From Flavobacteriaceae bacterium (GTDB lineage Bacteria; Bacteroidota; Bacteroidia; Flavobacteriales; Flavobacteriaceae): a stretch of DNA of 32,779 nucleotides. The first letter of the stretch is position 1; each line of letters starts with the position of its first letter. A program made the translations under genes and the position numbers. The notes under the pieces were generated by a model that was not told the origin of the DNA, searched no databases, and saw nothing but the letters and a program-made list of their open reading frames with translations. Location of the stretch: contig JAOZTK010000005.1 in NCBI GenBank assembly GCA_029942185.1, positions 2,647-35,425 of the forward strand, in the 5' to 3' direction. Shown here piece by piece: positions 17,289 to 24,013 of the stretch.

Positions 17289-18788
17289 ATGAAAAATTAT
17301 AAATATTTAGTATTCGGTTTTATAATCGCCTTGTTTAGTGCGGTTGGCTGTGTAACAGATGACTTATATACTGAAGAAGGCCCGGATGTAGGAACTTCTA
17401 CTGTAAAATTAAATGAAATTATGTCTACCGGTTCCCCGGACTGGTTAGAACTTTACAACGGAGGAAACGAAGATGTGGATTTAGCAGGTTTTAAATTAAC
17501 CGATAGCAGCCAAGAATGGACAATAGATGCCCTTACAATTGCTGCAGGTGGTTATGTAACCTTTGATTGTGATGATTCAAATATTCCTAATGTCTCTACC
17601 AACTTTAAAATTTCATCCGGTGGAGAGAAAATCTCTCTTTACAATGCAGCAGGTGAATTAATTGATGAGATAACAACTCCTGATATGTCAAGTCAAACCG
17701 GTTTGACGTATGGTAGAGAGAACGACGGGGCTGACAACTGGCTTGTAATGGGAGGTTCAAAAGGAACTGCTAACAGCAGTAACAATGACGCACCACTTAT
17801 CACAGCTGATGACTTGACTGAATTTGATTCTATTTATGAAATCGCTGTTTCTGATGCTGATGGTTTAAGCGCTGTAAACTTAGTTCTAATAACAGAAGAC
17901 AGCGTTCAATCATTAGAAATGGTGCTAGTTGATGATGATTATAAAATTTCAGTTCCGAATTTTCCATTAGGTACTCAAGTTCACTATTATGTTAAAGCTA
18001 CAGACAATACAGGAATGACATCTTTCTTCCCGGAAACTGCTCCTGAGGAAACAAACAGTTATTACGTCACAAATGGAAATGCAATCTTTTTAGCAGTAAA
18101 CTACCAAGGTGCTGATGAAGGAAATCTTGGAGATGTAACCTTTACTGTTGAAGCTTATGACAATGTAGCGGTAACTGAAGTGAAATTGTATTATGTTTTA
18201 CCGGGTTTCACTATTGATGATAAAATTAGTGTTCTTTTAGATCTTGCTGATGGACAATGGACAGGTATTATCCCTGCACAACCTGAAGAGAGTATCGTTA
18301 AATACTATTTAAGAGCTAAAAATGAAGCTGGTAACAAAACTTACTATCCAATGGAAGATGCTGACTTTGATCACGATATCTTAGACACATGGCCTACTTA
18401 TATGGCAGGTGAAGCAGTTGTAATCAATGGTTTCTCTTTATTTACCAATTCTAACCCCGTTGGAGGCAGTGATATAGATATTAGTGTACATATCACTTAT
18501 GATACCGGTGATGTTAGTGAAGTAAAATACTATTATGTAGTAAACTATGATCCTGCAACCTATGACGGTAGCCAAAGAGTTACTTTAGAATGGGACGGTA
18601 GTCTACCTACATCTAATGATTTCTATACCTTCTCAATTCCTACTGCTGAATTCACATCAGGAGATGACATTATCTGGTATATGAGAGCAAAAGATGGAGA
18701 TGGTGACAAGCATTATTTCACAAGAGGTCAAGGTGAAGATTTTGATAAAGACGTTTTGGAAGACTGGGATAAAATGATTATCCAATAA
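17289..18788 (+). CDS. Lamin-tail-domain lipoprotein with three Ig-like repeats
   Basis: A 499-residue lipoprotein: a hydrophobic signal ends in the lipobox AVGC with Cys21. A lamin tail domain (LTD) follows at about 36-130, seen as VKLNEIMSTGSPDWLELYNG, the DLAGFKLTD strand and GEKISLYNAAGELID. The remainder is three beta-sandwich repeats of about 110 residues, each closing on a similar strand: HYYVKATDNTG, KYYLRAKNEAG and IWYMRAKDGDG, with acidic, probably calcium-binding loops. LTDs often occur on secreted nucleases and phosphatases as a binding module; no enzyme domain is present here. It follows the porin by 31 bases and ends at a strong terminator, making it the last gene of the core phosphate operon. 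Its role there is unknown. Confidence 0.82.
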   Translation: MKNYKYLVFGFIIALFSAVGCVTDDLYTEEGPDVGTSTVKLNEIMSTGSPDWLELYNGGNEDVDLAGFKLTDSSQEWTIDALTIAAGGYVTFDCDDSNIPNVSTNFKISSGGEKISLYNAAGELIDEITTPDMSSQTGLTYGRENDGADNWLVMGGSKGTANSSNNDAPLITADDLTEFDSIYEIAVSDADGLSAVNLVLITEDSVQSLEMVLVDDDYKISVPNFPLGTQVHYYVKATDNTGMTSFFPETAPEETNSYYVTNGNAIFLAVNYQGADEGNLGDVTFTVEAYDNVAVTEVKLYYVLPGFTIDDKISVLLDLADGQWTGIIPAQPEESIVKYYLRAKNEAGNKTYYPMEDADFDHDILDTWPTYMAGEAVVINGFSLFTNSNPVGGSDIDISVHITYDTGDVSEVKYYYVVNYDPATYDGSQRVTLEWDGSLPTSNDFYTFSIPTAEFTSGDDIIWYMRAKDGDGDKHYFTRGQGEDFDKDVLEDWDKMIIQ

Positions 18789-18802
18789 TTAATATATTCA
18801 TA

Positions 18803-18832
18803 CAAGGGGAATTAATCTTCCCCTTGTTTTTT
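18803..18832 (+). terminator. Strong intrinsic terminator after the lamin-tail lipoprotein gene
   Basis: CAAGGGGAA (18803-18811) pairs perfectly with TTCCCCTTG (18818-18826) around a 6-base loop, followed by six T. The next gene's TTG start begins only 4 bases later, so it separates the core operon from the downstream genes unless there is read-through. Confidence 0.92.
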
Positions 18833-18836
18833 AATT

Positions 18837-19568
18837 TTGAAGAAGCTTTTTCCTATTCTTTTTATAGTAGTCCTACTATTCGTATCTTGTAAAAAAGAAA
18901 CACTAATTACCAGTCAGCTTGAACTGTTAACTACTTTTTCGATTGATGTTCCTGAACCTTCGGGTCTCGCCATTAATAGCTCCGGGACTATTTTATATAC
19001 GGTTAGTGATCACACCAATAAAGTATATAAATTAGCTACATCCGGTGTTGTTTTACAAATATTTGATTTTACGGGCAATGATTTAGAAGGCGTCTGTAAT
19101 TACACCAATGGGAAGCTCCTATTGGCAGAGGAAAGGACAAAAAATATTATTGAATTAACTATGTTAACCGGAGCCTACGTAACACATCAGATGGATTATG
19201 AGAACGATGAACCTAACGCCGGAATTGAAGGAATTACCTATAATGCTGACACTCATAATATTTATTTTTTAAATGAAAAAAATCCTGATAAATTATTCAA
19301 ATTGAATACAAGTTTCAATATTATATCAAGCTATGATCTGAATTTTGCGAATGATTATTCCGGTATTTTTTATGATTCTACGGATACTGTTTTATGGATT
19401 GTAAGCGATGAATCTCAAACTATCAATAAATGCACATTAGAAGGAGAACTCATTGAATCATTTGTCATCAACGTACAAAAACCGGAAGGAATTGCTATTT
19501 CAAATGAAAAGATATATATTGTCAGCGATTCACAAGAAAGAATTTACACATTTCAAAAACCCAATTAA
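18837..19568 (+). CDS. SdiA-regulated-domain (YjiK-like) beta-propeller lipoprotein
   Basis: A 243-residue protein with a short lipoprotein signal ending LLFVSC (Cys18). The rest matches the SdiA-regulated/YjiK family, a six-bladed propeller-like fold related to esterase-like and phytase propellers: repeated strands such as PEPSGLAINSSGTILYTVSD, LEGVCNYTNGKLLLAEER, AGIEGITYNADTHNIYFLNE and PEGIAISNEKIYIVSDSQER. The function of the family is not settled. The start must be TTG at 18837 (or ATT just before), because an in-frame stop lies at 18813-18815 and the signal peptide needs this N-terminus. The start abuts the terminator, and a TAATTTTG box overlaps the start codon itself. Confidence 0.8.
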   Translation: MKKLFPILFIVVLLFVSCKKETLITSQLELLTTFSIDVPEPSGLAINSSGTILYTVSDHTNKVYKLATSGVVLQIFDFTGNDLEGVCNYTNGKLLLAEERTKNIIELTMLTGAYVTHQMDYENDEPNAGIEGITYNADTHNIYFLNEKNPDKLFKLNTSFNIISSYDLNFANDYSGIFYDSTDTVLWIVSDESQTINKCTLEGELIESFVINVQKPEGIAISNEKIYIVSDSQERIYTFQKPN

Positions 19569-19578
19569 CAACCCATAG

Positions 19579-19593
19579 CACTTTAACAAAGTG
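19579..19593. repeat. Short inverted repeat before the CYTH-like gene
   Basis: CACTTT (19579-19584) and AAAGTG (19588-19593) form a 6-base inverted repeat with a 3-base centre, 24 bases before the start codon. It could be an operator or chance. Confidence 0.25.
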
Positions 19594-19617
19594 TACTATC
19601 TTAAAATAAAAACTAAA

Positions 19618-20259
19618 ATGTCAACAACAAACATGAAAATCGGAGAAATATCAAAACCCCGTTTTGAATTCAGAACATTCGGACAAAATTTTGAAGAAGC
19701 CGCCAAATTAATGGCAAGATTATCTGTTCCTATTCCCAAAAAAGTTTGGGAGAGAAATTCAGATGAAATATACATCTTATCCAAAACCAACGACATCAAT
19801 AATACAAAAATTAGAGATGGAAAAATGGATATTAAAACCTTTGTACAAACGGTAGATGGTTTAGAACAATGGAATCCTTTGATGAAAGGTGAATTCCCAA
19901 TAGCAAAAGAAGTCTTAGAAAATGATGTATTTCCAGCTTTTAAAGTTGAAATGCCTGCTTTAACACAAGATACCTATACTATTGAGGAATTTCTTGCAAT
20001 GATAGAAGGACATAAAGATTTACAAGGCGTTAAAGTACACAAACATCGTTTTGGATATATGGTCAACGATACGCTTTGCGAAGTAGCAGAAGTATTGATC
20101 AATGGTGCAAAAGTTTGTACCATCAATTCAGAATCTACGGAACTAGAAGATATCAAAAAGACCTTAAACGACATTCAATTAACAGGAACTGAAAACATCA
20201 ACTATCTACAAGCTATTAAGCGAGTAATCGGGTGGATTAATAAACCATTAGCTAATTAG
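19618..20259 (+). CDS. Probable divergent CYTH-like (triphosphate tunnel) protein
   Basis: A 213-residue cytosolic protein that I do not recognise by name. I start it at the ATG 19618, which has an A-rich leader; a GTG 27 bases upstream would add an unlikely basic N-terminus. Its strand order resembles a CYTH tunnel fold: an early FEFRTF strand where CYTH proteins have ExExK, then EIYILSKTNDINNTKIRDGK and DIKTFVQ as paired charged strands, and in the second half KHRFGYMVNDTLCEVAEVLI, like the late K-x-R-y...E strands. It lies 29 bases before a canonical CYTH gene. The classic ExExK is not intact, so substrate and activity are open; the CYTH relationship is inference. Confidence 0.55.
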   Translation: MSTTNMKIGEISKPRFEFRTFGQNFEEAAKLMARLSVPIPKKVWERNSDEIYILSKTNDINNTKIRDGKMDIKTFVQTVDGLEQWNPLMKGEFPIAKEVLENDVFPAFKVEMPALTQDTYTIEEFLAMIEGHKDLQGVKVHKHRFGYMVNDTLCEVAEVLINGAKVCTINSESTELEDIKKTLNDIQLTGTENINYLQAIKRVIGWINKPLAN

Positions 20260-20288
20260 TTTTTATAAAATATTAAACAAACAACAAC

Positions 20289-20765
20289 ATGGCAAATCAA
20301 GAAATAGAACGGAAATTCCTTGTCAAAGGAGATTATAAAAAATTCGTTTCCAAAGAAACAAAAATTGTACAAGGCTTTCTTTCAACTGTTCCCGAAAGAA
20401 CGGTTAGAATTCGTATCAAAGGAGATAAGGGCTTCTTAACTGTTAAAGGTATCGGTAATGAAAGTGGTGCTTCGAGATATGAATTCGAAAAAGAAATCAG
20501 TGTAGAAGACGCTAAAGATTTAATGGCTATCTGCGAACCCGGAGTTATCGATAAAACACGTTATATTGTACCCGCAAAAAAAGGATTGTTTTTTGAAGTA
20601 GATGAGTTTTACGGTAAGAATGACGGATTAACAGTTGCTGAAATCGAATTACCAACAGAAGAAACTACTTTTGAAAAACCGGTGTGGTTAGGGAAAGAAG
20701 TTACGGGTGATGTCCGTTACTTTAACTCCATGCTGATGAAAAATCCATATAAAGATTGGGAATAA
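20289..20765 (+). CDS. CYTH-domain protein, probable inorganic triphosphatase
   Basis: A compact 158-residue protein that is all CYTH domain. The N-terminal ExExK signature is E5-I-E7-R-K9. Charged tunnel strands follow: RTVRIRIKGDKGFLTVKG (about 38-55), SRYEFEKEIS (62-71), IDKTRYIVP (92-100), FFEVDEFYG (106-114) and VAEIELP (121-127), ending with VTGDVRYFNS. Length and order closely resemble the Nitrosomonas europaea tripolyphosphatase (NeuTTM) and other small bacterial CYTH proteins that hydrolyse inorganic triphosphate. Other members are adenylate cyclases or thiamine triphosphatases, so the substrate is inferred. Adjacency to the CYTH-like gene, the SLC13 permease and the phosphate operon fits a role in oligophosphate use. 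Confidence 0.88.
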   Translation: MANQEIERKFLVKGDYKKFVSKETKIVQGFLSTVPERTVRIRIKGDKGFLTVKGIGNESGASRYEFEKEISVEDAKDLMAICEPGVIDKTRYIVPAKKGLFFEVDEFYGKNDGLTVAEIELPTEETTFEKPVWLGKEVTGDVRYFNSMLMKNPYKDWE

Positions 20766-20879
20766 ATTTTTGACATAAAGTACACATAAGAGTAAACAAA
20801 TTTAACTTAGTGCCGCTTTCTGCTCAAAGGGAGATTTGCGCTTTAGCAGTTAAAAAATAACCTATTAAAAACAATTCAG

Positions 20880-22475
20880 ATGAGTGCAATTATACAAAAC
20901 GGTTTTGATGTATTAGACATGAAAAACTATCGAATGGAGAAACTCCCTAAGCGGGATAAATCTAAATTTGAAAAGTTTTTAATGCTAATTGGAGCTCCTT
21001 TAGCAGTTATTTTTTTTGTGTTAATTTTATTTGTTTTTAAGATTCCTTTTTTGGAAAATATGGACACTTCTTCTTTAAGTGCTAATGCCAAAATGAATTT
21101 TGAAAACATAGGTTTGCGTGACTTTATTTTTTCCAACAAAGCCATGTTGGCTATTTTTGTCTCCTCCTTAATCTTATGGATAACAGAGGCTATTCCTAAC
21201 TACTTAACATCCCTAATTTTAATCATAGCATTAGTACTCACAAGTGTACTTCCTGAGGAGGTAGCTTATGCGCAATTAGGACATAAAGTAATGTGGTTAA
21301 ACATCATGTCGTTTGTCTTGGCGAGTATGTTAGTTGCTACTGGAGTTGCCAAAAGGTTTGCCCTTTGGTTTATCATTAAATTCGGGAAAAGTGCTTCATC
21401 TGTTATTTTGAGTTTCTTAGTAATCAACCTAGTATTATCGCTCTTTATATCAGCTACCACAGCCAAAGCAGCAATCTTATTGCCTGTTTTTATGGTCGTT
21501 GCAGCCATATATGGAGCCTCAAATGGTAAAAAAAACAACGTAGGACGGAATGTACTCTTACAAAACCTGTTTCAGAATAATATGGGAGCCAGTTCTTTTT
21601 TAACTGGATCCGGAGCCAACTTATTAGCAGCTTCCTTAATTGCCGGTGCGCTGGGTAGCGATATCTTTTTTTCACAATGGATGATTGCATCTTTTCCTGT
21701 AGCTATGGGTTTAATGCTTATTGCCTGGATTATCGGAATTAAAATAATATTCCCTATCAAAAAAGAGGATAGAAAGCCGAGTATTCCCGGTGGAATGGAT
21801 AGTCTTAAAAAAGATTTAGCAGCTTTAGGAAAAATGTCTTTTAACGAGATAAAATCCATCATAATTTTTGTAAGCATCTTACTTTTATGGGTTACGGATA
21901 AATGGCATGGTGTCAGCCCAACAGCAGTTGCCTTTGTAGGTGCAATTGTCGCCTTACTTCCCAAGGTTGGAATCGTAAAATGGAACGATGTGGACATCCC
22001 TTGGCATTTACTTTTGTTCTCCGCAGGTGCTTATACTTTAGGAGCCGGATTTAAAGTTACGGATTTACCTTCTATTTCTGTAAATGCCGCTTTCGATGCT
22101 ATGGGATTTGGCGATAACACACCTTTTTGGATGTTGTATGCAGTACTTACTTTTTCCATGGTATTTAGCGCTTTATTTATGCAGTCTAAAACCATGCGAG
22201 CGATGATTTTTATCCCAATTGCTATTGGGGTTGCCCTTCGTTTTGATTATCCCATCATGAGTTTAGCATTTCCTGTCGCACTTCTTATTGAGCACGTGTA
22301 TACGCTACCTTTTAACAGCAAACCGGCACTACTACTTTACTCTACGGATCAGTATAGTATGAGTGATGGCTTTAAATTTGGAATTACCATGCAAATAATC
22401 GCTTGGTTCACTTCTATTCTTATGGCTATGACCTATTTTAAATGGTTGGGGATTACACCAGACGGCTTGTTTTAG
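20880..22475 (+). CDS. SLC13/DASS-family anion permease with altered SNT motifs
   Basis: A 531-residue inner-membrane transporter with an about 30-residue cytosolic N-terminus and some 11 hydrophobic helices, of the divalent anion:Na+ symporter family (dicarboxylates, sulfate, phosphate). In this family two hairpin loops carry Ser-Asn-Thr motifs that bind Na+ and substrate. Here the first reads ISATTAKAA (S191-A192-T193, with Lys196) and the second QSKTMRA (S436-K437-T438, with Arg440). Both Asn are lost, and basic residues appear near the site, while the surrounding LLPV and FIPI and the GSGANLLAAS loop (243-252) are retained. This suggests a changed ion coupling or a more highly charged substrate. 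It follows the CYTH gene by 114 bases without a terminator. Confidence 0.87.
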   Translation: MSAIIQNGFDVLDMKNYRMEKLPKRDKSKFEKFLMLIGAPLAVIFFVLILFVFKIPFLENMDTSSLSANAKMNFENIGLRDFIFSNKAMLAIFVSSLILWITEAIPNYLTSLILIIALVLTSVLPEEVAYAQLGHKVMWLNIMSFVLASMLVATGVAKRFALWFIIKFGKSASSVILSFLVINLVLSLFISATTAKAAILLPVFMVVAAIYGASNGKKNNVGRNVLLQNLFQNNMGASSFLTGSGANLLAASLIAGALGSDIFFSQWMIASFPVAMGLMLIAWIIGIKIIFPIKKEDRKPSIPGGMDSLKKDLAALGKMSFNEIKSIIIFVSILLLWVTDKWHGVSPTAVAFVGAIVALLPKVGIVKWNDVDIPWHLLLFSAGAYTLGAGFKVTDLPSISVNAAFDAMGFGDNTPFWMLYAVLTFSMVFSALFMQSKTMRAMIFIPIAIGVALRFDYPIMSLAFPVALLIEHVYTLPFNSKPALLLYSTDQYSMSDGFKFGITMQIIAWFTSILMAMTYFKWLGITPDGLF

Positions 22476-22560
22476 AACACAATAACACACCGTTAATCCA
22501 CGTCTAATATATTGATTAATTTATGTAACATTTACTTCATATAGTAAAAGGTGCTTTGTG

Positions 22561-22568
22561 TACTTTTG
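22561..22568 (+). promoter_or_regulatory. Promoter -7 box of the thioredoxin-like gene
   Basis: TACTTTTG matches TAnnTTTG 23 bases before the ATG at 22592. No clear -33 element is at the standard distance. Confidence 0.55.
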
Positions 22569-22591
22569 CTGAAATTTAAAAAAAAATAACA

Positions 22592-22933
22592 ATGAATTTA
22601 ATGACTAACCTAGAGCATGTAATAACAACTTCTCAATATCAAGAAATTATAGAAAATAACGAGAATGTTATGATTTGTTGTGGACGCATGGGACCTATGT
22701 GTGTGCCTGTTTACGATGCGATGGAAGAACTTACCGAAGAATCTAAAAATATCAAATTTGTGGATATGCTTTTCGATATCCCCGATGCACACGTAATTAG
22801 AAACGCACCGGAATGCGCCGGATTCATGGGACTACCCTTTACAATGTACTATAAAAACGGAAAAGTAGTAAAAGCTACTTCAAGCATTCAATCTAAAGAA
22901 CAAGTTCAAGCAATTTTAAATGAAGTTTTTTAG
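22592..22933 (+). CDS. Thioredoxin-fold protein without a CxxC motif
   Basis: A 113-residue cytosolic protein with the thioredoxin layout: an N-terminal helix, a strand VMICC, an active-site-like loop, KFVDMLFDIPDA as the central strand, the cis-proline loop FMGLPFT (Pro82) and the final strand MYYKNGKVVKA with a closing helix. In place of WCGPC it reads C29-C30-GRMGPM-C37, so the cysteines are spaced CX6C, and one more Cys (75) lies in PECAGF. The second start ATG (codon 4) is equally possible. A hairpin terminator separates it from the thioredoxin reductase-like gene, which is its likely electron donor. I recall similar CGRMGPMC proteins in related bacteria, but their function is unknown to me. 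Confidence 0.8.
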   Translation: MNLMTNLEHVITTSQYQEIIENNENVMICCGRMGPMCVPVYDAMEELTEESKNIKFVDMLFDIPDAHVIRNAPECAGFMGLPFTMYYKNGKVVKATSSIQSKEQVQAILNEVF

Positions 22934-22953
22934 TAGAAAATTACTTAAATCAC

Positions 22954-22986
22954 AAAAGCTCCATTTTTTGTTTTGGAGCTTTTTTT
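22954..22986 (+). terminator. Intrinsic terminator between the thioredoxin-like and reductase genes
   Basis: AAAAGCTCC (22954-22962) pairs with GGAGCTTTT (22975-22983) across a 12-base T-rich loop, and a T-run continues to 22986. It ends 14 bases before the reductase ATG, so it may act as a partial stop that sets the ratio of the two proteins. Confidence 0.8.
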
Positions 22987-22999
22987 AATTTGTATAAAA

Positions 23000-23923
23000 A
23001 TGGAAAGTAACAAGTATGATGTGATTGTATTAGGTGGTGGAGCAGCAGGTTTAACAGCGGGAATCTATCTATCAAGAGCCAAAATCAAAACATTGATTCT
23101 CAATGAAGGCATGGTAGGTGGACAAATAGTGCTGACCCACGAAATTGCCAATTATCCGGGTGTAGAAAATATCTCCGGTTATCAATTGGCAAGCACCATG
23201 AAAAAACAAGCAATATCTTTTGGTTGTGATATTAAACAGAATATTCAAATAAGTGATTTAGATTTATCCGGTGAAATAAAAAAAGTAATCATTTCCAATG
23301 GAGAACAATATACTGCTAAAGCAATTATCATCGCAACCGGTGGGCGTTCACGAGAATTAGCCGTAGAAGGTGAAGATACTTTCAAAGGACGTGGAATCTC
23401 TTACTGCGCTACTTGTGATGGGGATTTCTATACAGATAAAGATATCATTGTTGTAGGAGGTGGAAATTCTGCACTTGAGGAAGCGGTTGCTCTGACAACC
23501 TATGTGCGAAGCCTTAGAATTGTACATCAATTTGATCACTTTCAAGGTTTTGCCCATGCTATTGAAGCAGCAAAAAACAATCCTAAAATTAGTTTTATCC
23601 TCAATTCAAAAATAGAGGCCTTCGAGGGAAATGAAAAAGTACAAAAAGTTACTATTCGAAACTTGAACGATAATACTTCTCAAAAAATGGCTATTGATGG
23701 TGTTTTTATCTTGATTGGTTACAAACCCAATTCAGAAAAATTTACAAATCACATTGATATAAATCCATATGGAGAAATTCCTACTGATTCTAAAATGGCA
23801 ACCAATGTTAAAGGAGTATTTGCCGCAGGAGATGTTCGAGAGAAACGTATTAGACAAATTGCAACGGCTGTAAATGATGGTGCAATTGCGGCTATTCATG
23901 CCATTGAATACATTCAATCTTAA
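23000..23923 (+). CDS. Thioredoxin reductase-like flavoprotein with changed NAD(P)H-binding motif
   Basis: A 307-residue two-domain FAD protein of the thioredoxin reductase family. FAD-binding GGGAAG (12-17), the redox-active CATC (136-139) and the C-terminal FAD contact GDVREKRIRQIATAVNDG (277-294) are intact. The pyridine-nucleotide fold has GGGNSA (153-158), but the HRRDxxR that binds the NADPH 2'-phosphate is replaced by HQFDHFQ (176-182), with no arginine. The donor may be NADH or something else. I use the ATG at 23000; a TTG 27 bases upstream falls inside the terminator stem. It follows the odd thioredoxin-fold gene, so the two probably work as a pair. The usual name trxB would overstate the certainty on cofactor and partner. 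Confidence 0.88.
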   Translation: MESNKYDVIVLGGGAAGLTAGIYLSRAKIKTLILNEGMVGGQIVLTHEIANYPGVENISGYQLASTMKKQAISFGCDIKQNIQISDLDLSGEIKKVIISNGEQYTAKAIIIATGGRSRELAVEGEDTFKGRGISYCATCDGDFYTDKDIIVVGGGNSALEEAVALTTYVRSLRIVHQFDHFQGFAHAIEAAKNNPKISFILNSKIEAFEGNEKVQKVTIRNLNDNTSQKMAIDGVFILIGYKPNSEKFTNHIDINPYGEIPTDSKMATNVKGVFAAGDVREKRIRQIATAVNDGAIAAIHAIEYIQS

Positions 23924-24013
23924 TTTCTTTTACTCTTATCCTGAGGTAAAACTATGCTTTGACTTTTTTAACCTGAATCCTTTTGTCGGAAAAAAACAAT
24001 ACCTTTACCTTCT

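Noticed and set aside
20800-20870. Possible hairpin (CTGCT...AGCAG) between the CYTH and SLC13 genes
   Set aside because: A 5-bp stem with a long loop and no T-run; not convincing as terminator or riboswitch.
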